Source: Valencia hispanica
Taxonomy: Eukaryota > Chordata > Actinopteri > Cyprinodontiformes > Valenciidae
Assembly (NCBI GenBank): GCA_963556495.2
Contig: OY747703.1
Coordinates: forward strand, 57,795,296 to 57,859,295
DNA length: 64,000 nt
Reading direction: 5' to 3'
Position numbers and translations under genes: made by a program. Of the stretch, positions 45,216-57,059 are shown in pieces; the first letter of the stretch is position 1, and each line of letters starts with the position of its first letter. Below the pieces are notes generated by a model, which saw only the letters and a program-made list of their open reading frames with translations, had not been told where the DNA came from and did no database searches.

Positions 45216-45666
45216 CTATTTACCTAATATTTGAATCTATTTCCTTTTTTGATCACCATTTTAAGTGAAGCCATACAGCTGTGGTTCCCGAACCTTTTAC
45301 AACAAGTACCACCTCATTAAGTCCTAAGTTTTAAGAATCAGTTTCTAGCTGTATTAACTGAAGCTGTGTGCTGACTCTTGATCGTTCCTCTTTAGGCCAA
45401 AAAATTTTTACTTCAGCTGGAGATAGTTATGGCACATCCACGCATTAATTTGATCTATGCATCTACTAAATGTTTGAAACGGTTTATAGTCACCTGACGT
45501 AATGAGCTAAGTATCATCTACATAGTTATGGATACTAATCTGATTACTTGTTATAATCTAAGCTAGTGGGAGCCTGTAGTGCATAATTGTGAAGTGGAAG
45601 GGAATTGAAACATTTTTCCCAGAAAAAAAACCAATAACTGAAAAGTGTAAATTGAGTCTATTTTTA
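45216..45666. other. Unannotated sequence
   Basis: Nothing recognised. Confidence 0.4.
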
Positions 45667-45860
45667 ATTCAAATAAATTCAAAAATACGTTTTTGATCCC
45701 AAAGGGAAATTAAGTGTAACTCAAATTATTTGTTTTTCTTCAAAGAATTGTTGTAAATGTGGATGACAGTCGGCAGGAAGTATCTCCTGTAACTGTCAGT
45801 ATTCCAGCGGGTCTGAAGAAGCCTCCGACTGAACAAGCTCTGTTGTTGATTCAGATTTGA
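45667..45860 (-). mobile_element. LINE-like 3' end, antisense
   Basis: The words TTTTTGATCCCAAAGGGAAA near 45690 and GTCGGCAGGAAGTATCTCCT, GCGGGTCTGAAGAAGCCTCC near 45770-45825 match the reverse strand of a common fish LINE 3' region that ends in AATTTCCCTTTGGGATCAA. No reverse transcriptase sequence is attached. Confidence 0.5.
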
Positions 45861-46117
45861 TTATTTTTAACCTAATGCACCTAAAAAAAATCCAATAGGA
45901 ACCCAACAACTTCCTTTTTAAATCACCTAATTTGTACTCATACAAACAGCATTATGAAGATGTTGCTTGGATTTGTGTGCAGCCCCTTTTACTCTCATAT
46001 TCCTAAATAAAAGCTAGTGCAAACAACTGTCTTCATAAATCACCTATTTAGTAAACTGTTTGTAATTTAACCTCAGTACAAAACACTGATATCTGTCTGA
46101 TTTGATCCAGTAACTCT

Positions 46118-47065
46118 AGAGGAGCTACAGAGATTCACAGCTCAGGTGGGAGAATCAGTAGACACAACTCTTCATTATGCATTACAATCCCTTATTTAAG
46201 ACAGACACTGTTGAAAGAAAGCTATAAGAAGTTTTCAGTTTCAGGTAGGGACACCAGCATCTGGAGGAAGGTACTCTGGTCAGATGAGACCAAATTTGGA
46301 CTTTTTGAATTTCATGCAAGCTTGTATGTGTGGTGGAAAACAAAAGCCTAGTTTATACTTCTCCATCAGCACCCACACGCATGAATTGATGTAGACGTTT
46401 TCCTTTAATAGTTCTCCACCAGGACAGCAGGGGGTGCAGTCCTTTTTCGAGCGGGACTGTCTACCATTGCAACATCTCTGGTTAACGACAATTTATTTTC
46501 TTCAGCTTGTAAACGCACATCCACTCAAGGAGCAATGGCCGACAGAGAGCTTTTGACAGAGTTTTGACTGAGCTGGAAAGCTTTTTATTAGAAGTGCAGC
46601 TCATAGAATCCTCTCAAAAGGCATGTAAACAAACAAACAAACACATCGGTCTGTTTTGTTGTTCTCTACACCTCCTGGTGTTCAAAATCACTAAAAGACC
46701 AGATTAGGCAAACTGGCCTTGCAATATAAAGCATTTAGTGGCCAAAAGCTGCATTGACTACTAATTATATCGACTATAGAGCACCGTTCTGGTGAAATGA
46801 TCTGGGGCTGATGTTGGGCCGACCAATCACAGACGTGCGCTCTCCGTTCCGATCGACGGATAGTAAAGAATTTGGGCTCTACTCCGCCCGTCCTTGCTTG
46901 AGTGATGGAGAGCCCTTGCGTCGACAGATAATGGTGCTGCATGTCTCTGCAGATGGAGAAGTGTAGACTAGGCTTAAGGATGTGCAGGACCCTAAACATC
47001 ATCATCCCCACAGTATTGTGGTGGCAGCATGCTGTGGGGATGCTTTGAAACTTTAAAAAACATAC
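46118..47065 (+). pseudogene. Tc1-like transposase fragment split by a TIR element
   Basis: Before the insertion: GAGGAGCTACAGAGATTCAC, then GGTACTCTGGTCAGATGAGA, which encodes the VLWSDETK motif containing the first catalytic aspartate of Tc1 elements, and WRKTK-like sequence. After it (from 46974): CCCCACAGTATTGTGGTGGC and AGCATGCTGTGGGGATG, equivalent to TVVHGGGSIMLWG. Frames are broken and both ends are missing. The element at 46346-46973 lies between the two parts. Confidence 0.75.
46346..46973. mobile_element. TIR element inserted in the Tc1 relic
   Basis: The left end GCCTAGTTTATACTTCTCCA and the reverse complement of the right end GCCTAGTCTACACTTCTCCA differ at two of 20 positions. 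The flanks join the Tc1 sequence. The target duplication is not clear (AAA against TTA, possibly a 3-bp Harbinger-type site that has changed). The 628-bp interior shows no transposase; the open frame on the minus strand at 46691-47083 crosses the boundary and is fortuitous. Confidence 0.75.
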
Positions 47066-49547
47066 TGTATACCTTTCCTCCACCTTTTACTTAAATTTAA
47101 GCACTCCTTTTTGTTTATCTATCATATAGAATCTCAGTAAAATACCCAGAAATTACAGTTGTAAAGTGACAAAATGTGAAAAGCTCAATAAGTTTGAATG
47201 AATGGAACCCTGTTATGTGAGGTCAGTTTAAGTCAGGACACTCTCATTAAATAATTTTGTAGAGAATGTCTCTTATTTCCATCAAAATGAAATAAACTGT
47301 TATTCATCACATGCTGATGGTACCATGTGTTCCTACTTTTAAACAAAGGATTAGCTTCCAATGTTATAACAAATTTGGAAAACTATATTTTCCCTTCTAC
47401 AATTTAGAAATACAGCCATCTTTAAATCTCTAAACGGTCATACAGTCTTCTTTATGAAAACACGTAACTGTAATCCCACAGAAAACTGAACGTAATGCTG
47501 CCATTTGTTAACACATCAGCAGGGTGGCTGGCTGAAAGCCACTGAGCAGATCTCTGTATTCAAACGTCCTGATTATAATAGCTGCTGTCAGTGTCTGTCC
47601 AAATGAGTTAAAAACAATGAGAGCGGACGGCTAAATGTCAGAGCCGTATTTCAGGGTACTCTCTTTAAAAGCTTGTTGGCTGCAAATCTGCATTGATATT
47701 TATAATAGAAGGAGCAGATTTCAGCCATCTTTTTCCCCCCTGCACTTTTGCATTTGGCTGCTACTTTAATTTTTTTTTTTGTCATACGCTTCATATGCAC
47801 ATACAATGTGCATCCCAGGCCTTTGAGAACACACCGCGGTCTTCCAAAGTGCCACCAGCTGCTTTTGAATCCTCCTCAAAGGGGATGGTTGGTTTTCTGA
47901 CGAATTGGCCTATGAAAAAATAATGGATAATGAAAAACCATAAGATGGAAATTCCTGAGCCGTGTCTTCAGTCCAGCTGCCTTTTCTGCTTTTCCTCTCC
48001 ATTTCATGCCTCATGCAAGTCGAAAAAGCTTTTAAATATGATCTAAATATTAGGAATGCTTTAAGAAAGTCAATTTACTGTACTTTATTTACTTTACTTT
48101 AAAAAAACACAATTTTCTCTAGTGTCTGTTATATTTTCTTTTCATTTTTCTGACATAACTTTAGGTCACGGAGAGGTCATCTGTGTGAGCCCCTCCTCAC
48201 AATTCTCTTTTCCCTCTCGTCTTTCTTCCTTGTTTGTGAAGAAACTCCCAAAAGGTGTTCTGTGCCCCTTCTGCCCATCGAAGCAATCACTACTTGCTTT
48301 CCGCTTTGCTCATCAATTTTTCAAAGGCCCTGAAATAAAGCAGTTTGTCCCTTTTATAGTTTAAGAAGGAAAGACAGAATTGTAAATGAAAAGCTTGAAC
48401 TGCTTATGGTTTTGATGCTCAGATTTCAAGATTTCAAGATTTGAAAAGAAGAAGCCACAGCTTCAAAAAGTGTTGTCTTCTGGCTTTTTCAAAAGATCAA
48501 ATGTAAGAATTGGATTATTCTTTTTCATGTTTAAATCTGCTTTTGCTTCAATAAATCATCTTCTTCTTATCAATTTATCAGATGGTTATTGAGGTCCAAT
48601 CCCCAGTACTGCTGTCGTCTCCCATTTACCTCAGAAGTCAGAATTCAGAGTGAAGTAACTAAAAGTTATTGTTATGAATCTCGATATTCAGTTGAAGGAA
48701 GCTTGAATCCTCGCCTACCTTTAGATGCACTTTCACTATGTTTTCTGGAACATGTTTCCCCTGGAACCAAAGCACCTTTTATTTCGCCATGCCTGCCAAT
48801 TATATGCGTTTCCACTGTAGGCTTCTGAAAAGGGTCAGTTACAGACGCTGAGCGGATCTTCCTCCTGCAGAAGGGTTGCAGTGATTTGAGGACACTACTC
48901 TCTTTCCTCCACAACAGCAGAGCCCAGAATGTGGTAAAAGAAAAAGGAAAAGAAAAAAAAACTGTGACCAATAAAGCATTGTTTTATAGTGTTTATGGTT
49001 TAAAAGCTAAGAGAAGACACTTCTAACTTTGTGGATATGTGCACTTAGATCGGATTTTAAATGATCTGCAATGATCCTAACTGTAATGTTTGTGCTGCAG
49101 TTCTAGTTTAAATAACAAAAAGATTTACAGAAATAAGACTATACCCAATGACTCGTTCACAACACTTACACTTTATAACTAATGTAGTGTCAGTCCAAAC
49201 ACATGGAAAGGTGCAGGAACTATACACAGTTTATACACAAAGAATTTTTTATATTTACTCACCTTTGGAGCAGGAGAGGAGAAAAAATCTGGAACTAGGA
49301 TTACAACCTTGTGCTAATAGTCTGAACAGGAGGATTTTACACTTAGATCATTTAAAACATAGTTTGAGAAGCATTCACACTTCATTCTGTTTGTGAAAAT
49401 GCAAAACAAATACATAACATTTTCTTAATGACCTCCAATACAATAGATAGTCCACAACAAGTGTGAGATGCATAATCCAGCAAAATCCCGTGCGAAAAGA
49501 CGGAGATTTTTTCTTTCGTTCATCTTCCTCTTTCGCTTCCCACGCCA
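47066..49547. other. Unannotated region
   Basis: About 2.5 kb with no recognised gene or repeat family. Small open frames at 47693, 48122, 48589 and 49148 lack domains. A run of A and T tracts occurs near 47770 and 48950. Confidence 0.4.
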
Positions 49548-49915
49548 TCAAAGGAGCCATCTGCACCCACAGCAGCACATCAACAGCAGCAGCCAAGGCA
49601 CCGACTCAGGGGGCCCAGAGGAGGCCAGGCTGAGACCTCCACCTCCACCTGGAGAGCCCCCAGGCAGCCACAGCCGACCACGGCTCCCAGGGCAGAGGGC
49701 TCCCACTGAGGAAACACTGGAAGGGAGATTAAAATAACTGGTTAAAATATTAAAATAAACTGTGGATGAATATGATAAGACTAAGTAGTAAGTCACTAAT
49801 AAAACATAAAGTAAAACATGCAGAACAATTAAACAGACTGTAATAAATAATTTTCAGTTAAAAGCAAGGCTAAAAAGGTGAATCTTGAGCCTCCTCTTAA
49901 AAACATGAACGAGAA
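49548..49915 (-). mobile_element. Repeat pair, copy 1 (LINE-like 3' region)
   Basis: Words ATCAACAGCAGCAGCCAAGG, AGGGCAGAGGGCTCCCACTG and CATGCAGAACAATTAAACAG recur in the same order and orientation at 50530-50912. The similarity stops abruptly after AAAAACATGAACG. It lacks the AAATCAAATCAAA tail of copy 2, so it is truncated at its 3' side. Confidence 0.65.
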
Positions 49916-50300
49916 GAGACAGTTATGATTCTGACAGTCCTTTTTTATTCAGAGGGGTACAGTGATGTGTTTTGCATTCAGCCTGGAGAGAGTGCATTTT
50001 CTAGCACACTTTTGGCACCCTTTGACCTCTAGCCAGAAAAACTTGCTCAATACTGAATTCTTGGTTTATTGCTGTCGAATATGGTGTGGGTAAAAGTAAT
50101 AATTCGGGCTTTAAACCCACACTGTGTTGTAATCCACCACCAATCCACCCTTCTAAACCCACCTTTAAAACCATTGTGTGATTTTAGAAAATAAATAGGC
50201 GGACATCAAATGTAATCTTTTCCAAGGTTTTCAAAATCTTGGTAACAATAGCACTTCAGAAACTTCATAGTAGTTTCTTTCCAAAGATACCCCAGCCATC

Positions 50301-51060
50301 AAGTCAAATCAAATCAAACTTTATTTATAAAGCGCTTTTCATACAAGAAGTTGCATCACAAAGTGCTTTACAGATTAAAATGACCCCACATAAAATCACC
50401 TTCCCTTCCCTCCCCCACAGATTTAAAAGCATGGCCCCCTCCCCCCAACCCAACTCCCATGCACACACACAGGTAAAAGAAAAAGTAAAAAAGGACATTG
50501 GGCCGAGTGTAGATGAACCATGCAAGGAAACGCCATCAGAGGAGCCATCTGCCCCGGCAGCGGTAGATTAACAGCAGCAGCCAAGGCACCAACACAGGGC
50601 ACCCAGTGGAGGCAAGGCCAAGACCCCCACCTCCACCCAAGCTCCACCCGGAGAGCACCCAGGCAGCTACAGCCGACCACCGCTACCGGGGCAGAGGGCT
50701 CCCACAGAGGAAACACTGGAACGGGGATTAAGATAAATTAAATTATGAAAATAAACAGTAAATTAATGTGCTACGATTAAATAGTAAAACTGATAAAAAT
50801 ATAATCATATAAAACATGCAGAGCAATTAAACAGACAGTAATAAATAATAATCAGTTAAAAGCTAAGCTAAAAAGGTGAGTCTTGAGCCTGCTCTTAAAA
50901 ACATGAACGTTCTCTGCAGCCCTGAGGTTCTCTGGTAGCCTGTTCCAGAGGTGAGGGCCATAAAACTGGAAAGACGCCTCGCCATGCGTGTGTGTCCTGA
51001 CTTTTGGGGTGAAAAGGAGACGGCTGCCAGAGGAGCCATGCTTCTACTCAAAATGGTTCA
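50301..51060 (-). mobile_element. Repeat pair, copy 2, with TGATT-type tail
   Basis: On the minus strand the element ends with AAAGCGCTTTATAAATAAAG and a short TTTGATTTGATTTGA tail (50303-50321 on the plus strand). Inner blocks match copy 1. Further in, CCTCTGGAACAGGCTACCAG and TTTCCAGTTTTATGGCCCTC are phrases of a family that is frequent in fish genomes. The short tail repeat suggests a retroposed sequence. No coding region is attached. Confidence 0.65.
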
Positions 51061-52287
51061 AGAACAGCTTTAAGTGTACAGTAATTTGGGTATGATTTTA
51101 AAAACATTTAGAGCAAAAATTTCAAGGAATGTTTAAAGAATCTTTATAAGACTCATTTCTTTGTGATTGGTGAGACCTCTACTCTGTTAAAGAAACCTCA
51201 AAAAAATGACGACCCTTGGGACTTAAACATTGACTGTACATGCATGAAAACAAAAGCAATAGAAAATTTGTTCAGCTGAAAGATACAATTGTATTTTCTG
51301 GTGCCCATGCAGCCCCTTTACAAAGCTGCAATGGGCAGCTGTCCATATCAGATACGACCACTGATTATGTAATTAAATGTATCTAACCAATTCAGCAATA
51401 TGTTTACTGATCGACTGACACTAGTGTCTGCAACCAGTTAGATTCAAACCCACAGAGAGGAAAAAACATCACTACTGTATCTGTAGCCACTTTTAATGCA
51501 CAAAACAACAAAACTTTGTATCTAATTAGGAATATCAGCGATATCACCATAAGTTCACAAGTGTCCATCTCATTTAAGATGCAGTCTAAGATGTGCAACT
51601 ACTTTGACTGTCTGTGTGAATGGACAGATTCTTTTTCTTTTTTTAATGGAAAGTGCTCAAATCCAGTTTACAAGCCAACTTCTTTCACAGCTTATTAAGG
51701 GGGGGAGGTGGTACCAGTGCCTGCCCCTTTTGGATAGCCATTTGTTGTTGTTTTTTGCTCTCCACTTGTGGAGCAGGAAGCTGCATTTGCTCTGATGCTT
51801 GCTGGTGCTGCAAAGGGAGGGGACTGGCATGCTGAAGCGGGTGGGGCATCTAACCAGCTTGCAAAATAAAGCAACACAAAATCACCCCGACAATATAAAG
51901 GATATAAACTTATGAGTTGCCCTGGTGCTTCTAAATTATCGATTTATAACAGCTATTTGCGCCTGCTTGCTGTTGCCAGCTATGCCTGTTGCTAGGGGTG
52001 CACAGAGGGGGAGGGGGGCGGCTTTCTGGCTTCTTCGGGCTTAGCTGTGGCATCTTCCTTCCATTCAGCAAGAGTGTTTCGGCAGTAACTGTGTTGCATC
52101 TTTCCACACTGGGAGGGTTTTTGTGGATGTTTGCAGCATTAAGAAAATAATCTATAATGTTAACACCTCTTTAGTCATGAACTGCATGTTTAGGGCAGCT
52201 TCACATCAGTGAAACCTCTAAGGGAGACCACATAAGAAATAAAAAGCTTAATCACTCACAGCCTTCCAGAGTCTACAAGTCAGATTC
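51061..52287. other. Unannotated region
   Basis: No recognised gene. The open frames around 51604-51877 overlap on both strands and carry no domain. G-rich runs lie near 51700 and 52010. Confidence 0.4.
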
Positions 52288-52295
52288 ATCTTTAC

Positions 52296-53338
52296 TAGGG
52301 GTGTAACAGTACATGTGTCCGTCTAATTTTTCGATAAGGAGTGTTCGGTGCTCCTTTGTGCCGTACCGAATTTCCACACAGAAGCGTAGCTGCATTGCAC
52401 TTTAGCCAGCAACACATGAGACTCTGTAAACAAATGCGGTGCAGCCCAGCCTCCTGCTAGCAAACATTATGGCCAGCGAGTCTTCTAAGGGAGAGTAGGA
52501 ACAGGAATGCCAGTTCGGCTTCCAGGTGTTACGGAACGTTGTCATGTTGACTGGTTACTAACTTCTGGTAGTGTTGGTGGTTGCTGTTAGCTACCACAGA
52601 TGTTACTGAGCCAGAGGACACCACTCAGCTGCCGTTCTCTCAACATAGCAATAAAGTAAAAGCAGACTGGACATCTGACTGTAAAAATGTGTGTTAAAAA
52701 TGTTTCTTCCAGGAATTAATCAGTGACATTTACATTGTTTTGCAGCAGCTGTAAGCTGAATGGAAGGAGCACCGCCCCCACCACAGTGTCCCACTTAAAC
52801 ACTAAAATCAAGTTATTTATTTAATATCATGTTTTGTTTTCAGTTAACACGAATACAAAAGGGTATAAAAGGTCAAAATAAAAATAAAACATGAAACCAA
52901 GAGAAACTCCGGGGTTAGAAACCGCGGCTCCTTGGAAAAAGGAACTCTGCAGCGCCGGTGATTAAACCATTAGACTAGTGGTGCAATGTAATCCCTCCCA
53001 CCTGTTGACACAGACAGTAGAGCATTCTAAAATATTCATTTCATATCCCAGATTGTCATGACTTTAGCAGAAAGCCAAAGTATTGACGTTGCCATTTCCT
53101 AAAAACAAAATAATTAGATGGTTATGTGTTATTTTAGATTTTATTGTACACATTTTAATGTTTTCTAAGAAAATTTTGTTGGATTTACTGCAAGTACAGT
53201 TTGAGTTTAAATTACACTACACAAAATTATTTTTTTTCCCTTTTTTGTTCACTAACTGTACCAAAAATGAACCGAATGGTAAAATTGAAACCAAAGTATG
53301 CACCGAACTGGGATTTTTGGCGTACCGTTACATTCCTA
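52296..53338. mobile_element. hAT-type element, TAGGGGTGTAAC family
   Basis: The left end TAGGGGTGTAACAGTAC and the reverse complement of the right end TAGGAATGTAACGGTAC match at 14 of 17 positions. The flanking octamers ATCTTTAC (52288-52295) and ATCTTTAT (53339-53346) differ at one base, fitting an aged 8-bp hAT duplication. Sub-terminal GTGCCGTACCGAATTT and ATGCACCGAACTGGG are typical of this family. The 1043 bp hold no transposase. Confidence 0.8.
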
Positions 53339-53346
53339 ATCTTTAT

Positions 53347-56020
53347 CAAAGAAGATCCCTTATTTACAACAATGCATAATTCTTCTTCTGGTGTAGCAAA
53401 GCATTTTCCCAGTAGGAACACCCACTGTTAAAAAGAAGCACTGTAGTGGGTATAGAGTGGACACCCACCTATTCACAGTTCAGTGCTTGGAAAATTCCCC
53501 TATTTGTGATTTTTTTTTTTTCCATAGTGCATATCTAAAATATTCTAAAGGAAATCCAGCTATTAAGTTAGTGTTTTATATGATGTTCACAGTTTCTTTC
53601 AATCTCTATCTAGATCTTTGGTTCACTATGCTGCCAGAACTGCTAATGCATAGTCTTCTTGTATTCCTTGTCTTTTATATGCTTGGTTTTGAATTTGTGC
53701 TTTCACTTCTTAGGCAATGAAGATGAGGATGCAAACACAGTAGATTAGGATAAAGATGTGGAGGATGAATCTGAGCTTTCAGAAGCATTCGAAGGGAAAT
53801 GGAACATTGAAGGGTTCTCCTTTGGGTTGCTCTGCAGGATACAAATAAGAAAATGACTGGTTTTAGAAAACAACACAATTTACACCACCTGTCAGGTTAC
53901 ACTGAGTCAAGACAAGCAGAATAGCTGGCGCTTTATACTCTCCTTATATTTAATTAGCATGAATGAGGATTTTGTCAGCTGAGTTAAATTAAAATTTGGA
54001 TTTTGTTAGAGGGTCATCATTTCCCTTACAAGCTAAATTATATACAAGCGACCTGATAATTAATTCTGATTTTATGGCAAAGTATCCAAAAATGTGGAAT
54101 GGATTGATGTGAATGTGTTAATATAGACATGAAAAGCAATGTACCTTTTATAATTAACTACCAATGCCTACCATTTTGTTACAATAAGTTTGTTTTGTTA
54201 CAGTAAGTTTAGTTGCCTCCATTTTTGTCAGATTTTCACAAGTGCTCAGGCTCACACAGAGAGATCGAAATGGACATGTTTGAATTCTTGTTATTAAAGA
54301 CATGCACTAAACACTGGTCACTGTGTTAGTGGTGTAAAGAGTTTCCGGTTGTAGATGAGAGCTGTCTCCGTCATCTGTGAACCTTTGGTAAACAATGAAA
54401 TTTATAATGAAATTTGAAATTTGTTTTCAATGTAGCAGCAAAGTTTTTATTGAAACAAATCAAATACAATTAAATTAAATTAGTAAAAAATACTGATTAT
54501 ATTAATTATTATAATTATTTTAAAAATGTAACATTTGCATCAGAATTTCATTGAAATTGAAGAAAACAATTATAATCCACAAAGGAAATTTAAAAACCGG
54601 AAAACTATTTGTATTTAACTAACGTCGTTTTCATGCCATTTAAATTCATGTGTACCAGCATCAAGTTAAAGATCAATATTCACACAAAGGTAAGAAATGT
54701 GCAACTGAGTAAATGTTTTTAAAGAAAAAAATTATTTACAAAGTGTACATGAATATTTGTGCATAAAGGTTAACAACAAACTATTTACAAGAAATGGAAA
54801 AACTGGGCATACATAATTTTATTTCCCCAAAATTAATAATCTGTTTACTTTCTTGAAACAAACTTTATGGTTTAATGAAGATCTTTTAAATCTAAATCTG
54901 CCAGAGTTATTACTACTTTTGTGATTGACTGTGTGACAAAAAAGCTAAACTAATATGATAGGAATTACAAATACAAATAGTTCTTCTCAACGCTGTAAAT
55001 GAAGCAAATCTGGTCAGATCTGGACTGAAATGTACAGATCTGATGGAACGTCTATGAAATCTGTGTTCCTGATGTCACTGGAATGCCTTTACAATCCTTG
55101 AATCCACTTAGAAAACTTTAGTCCTGTTTGTCCCAGCTAATCTGTCACAACAGGCCATTTTTTATTTCTTCCTCCGCTGTCATCAGACGTGCTGGCTAGC
55201 TCATAAAATTTATCACACGCACAATGGGAAGCTATCCAAAAGTTCAAAGCACTGGCCTTATTTTCCACTCTAAAACCGTCTCTGAAGTATGACTAAATAA
55301 TGCATCTGCAGTGAGAGACTTGCCTACCTGGATTGGCCTGTTTACATTCTTCAGAGTTGTCCATCTGAGCGAGCAGCTGGCTGCTGAGGACCCTGAGGTG
55401 TGAAGATGGATATCCTTATCCAATGATAAGGGAACAAACCTGTCACCGGGCAACACATCGGTGACAGTGACAGGGCACTGACTCAGCCATTGGAGGATCC
55501 ATTAGCTGCCCCAACTGTCAGTCTCTATTTAGAATAAAACAGCAATCAATACTGCCACCATTCACCCTGCTGCACCTACATGGAAGGCATATAGTCTGCA
55601 GGAGCTGAGTTTACCATGCTAAAATATTTAAAAACCTTCTCGGTGTCCTATTTCTCTGTCCTCTTTAATTAATGACATTTGCTGCAGTGAACATTGGGGA
55701 CGATTCAATTAGCTACATAAAACATCACTGTTCAGAGGTAGTTTATTAGCTTCTCTCCACTTGAAAGAAAAATAACACAAAAGCCATAAGTGTAATTAGC
55801 TCACCAGATGCCAAGTGGCATTAAAACTGCACTGAAAGAGCAATTAACTTTGGTCTGATTGAGTGGTAGCTGTAATATCGGAGGTATAATCTGAATTATA
55901 AGTGATTGTTTGACAGGAAAAGATAAACAATTACTTTATAATGGTTAGATTTGTAGATGATTGATGTTTTAAGTTATGTTCATTATTTTATTTAAGTCCC
56001 TGCCCAGGTTTAACCTGTGT
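53347..56020. other. Unannotated AT-rich region
   Basis: About 2.7 kb without recognisable gene or repeat. The densest AT stretch is 54380-54560. Confidence 0.4.
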
Positions 56021-56021
56021 A

Positions 56022-57040
56022 AGGTTTGACATCCATCCGTTTAATACATATACCTGCTTACTCTGCAGGGATCGCGGGGGGGCTGGTGCTTATCTCCAGC
56101 AGTCATTGGGCGAGTTGCAGGGTACACCCTTGGGGCTGTTTACACGACAACGTTTTTCAGCAAAACTGAGGTTTTTCTCTCCGATTCGGCCTCTCGTTTA
56201 CACGACAACGGGAAAACGGGGGGGCGAAAACGCAGCTTTTGGGAAACGGCTTCCAGAGTGGAGAGTTTTGAAAATGCTGGGGGATTCGTTGTCGTGTAAA
56301 CGCAAGCCGGAGACTTTTGAAAACGATGACGTCACTGCCAGCCACCTACGGACATGTTGCACTTGCGCACTCCGCCTTTCTGCAGAAAAACAAATACAAT
56401 GGCGGATCCAGGTATGCTGTTACTGCTGATGCAGCTTCTGAAGTAATTTGGTCTCTGTAAACAAAACTTAGAGATCATCAGGCTTCTATGCGATCGCCAA
56501 CAAAAACGCATACAGTACGTGCGTTAAATAATCAATACGCCTTTATTTAAGCGGAGGTTAACTAAAAGAAGACCGCCATTGTTAGTTATCATGAAATGTT
56601 TTTTTTCCGGGTTGTGAGGTGGAAACCTTGGAACATTGCATACACGGGGCACACTGCCTTCTAAAGGCCGGGCATATGTATTACATTGTTATCCATCGCG
56701 CGCCCTGTGGTGTAAACTCAGTGCGTTTTCACCCGCGTATTCAAACAAAAACGACAACGTTGTCGTGTAAACAGCCCCCTAGACAGGTCGCCAGTCCATC
56801 ACAGAGAAACACAGAACAAAAAACCATGAACACACTCACAACTAGGGCTAATCTAGGAAGACAAAATTAACCTAACAGTCTTATTTTTAGACTGAGGGAG
56901 GAAGCCAGAGTACTTGGAGAGAACCCATGCACGAGGAGAATATGCCGACTCCTTGCAGAAAGACCTCACACTTGGATTCAAACCCCAGATGTTCTTGCTG
57001 CAATGCAACAGCTCTACCAACTGTGCTGCTGTGCAGGCCT
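56022..57040 (-). mobile_element. ATGG-tailed retroposon, near full length, antisense, interrupted
   Basis: Read on the minus strand: a tRNA-like head region (CAGCACAGTTGGTAGAGCTG near 57020, GGGTTTGAATCC-type B-box near 56980), then TTAGGTTAATTTTGTCTTCC, GTGATGGACTGGCGACCTGT, then after the insert AGGGTGTACCCTGCAACTCG and a degraded ATGG-type tail (CATCCATCC at 56031). The insertion at 56132-56778 cuts between CCTGTCT and AGGGTGTACC. Confidence 0.75.
56132..56778. mobile_element. TIR element, GGGGCTGTTTACACGACAAC termini
   Basis: The left end GGGGCTGTTTACACGACAAC and the right end GTTGTCGTGTAAACAGCCCC are perfect 20-bp inverted repeats, extending to 21 bp with a final G. The words TTTACACGACAACG and CGTCGTGTAAACG-like repeats also occur internally at 56201-56217 and 56290-56302. 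Flanking triplets are CTT and CTA; removing the element and one triplet restores the retroposon sequence seen at 5418-5445, so a 3-bp duplication is likely. That fits a PIF/Harbinger-like mechanism. There is no transposase in the 647 bp. Confidence 0.85.
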
Positions 57041-57059
57041 GCGTCTGAATATGTGTTGT

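Noticed and set aside
49468..49737. Proline-rich open frame
   Set aside because: It lies mostly in the repeat copy at 49548-49915, whose relative at 50530 is not open in the same way.
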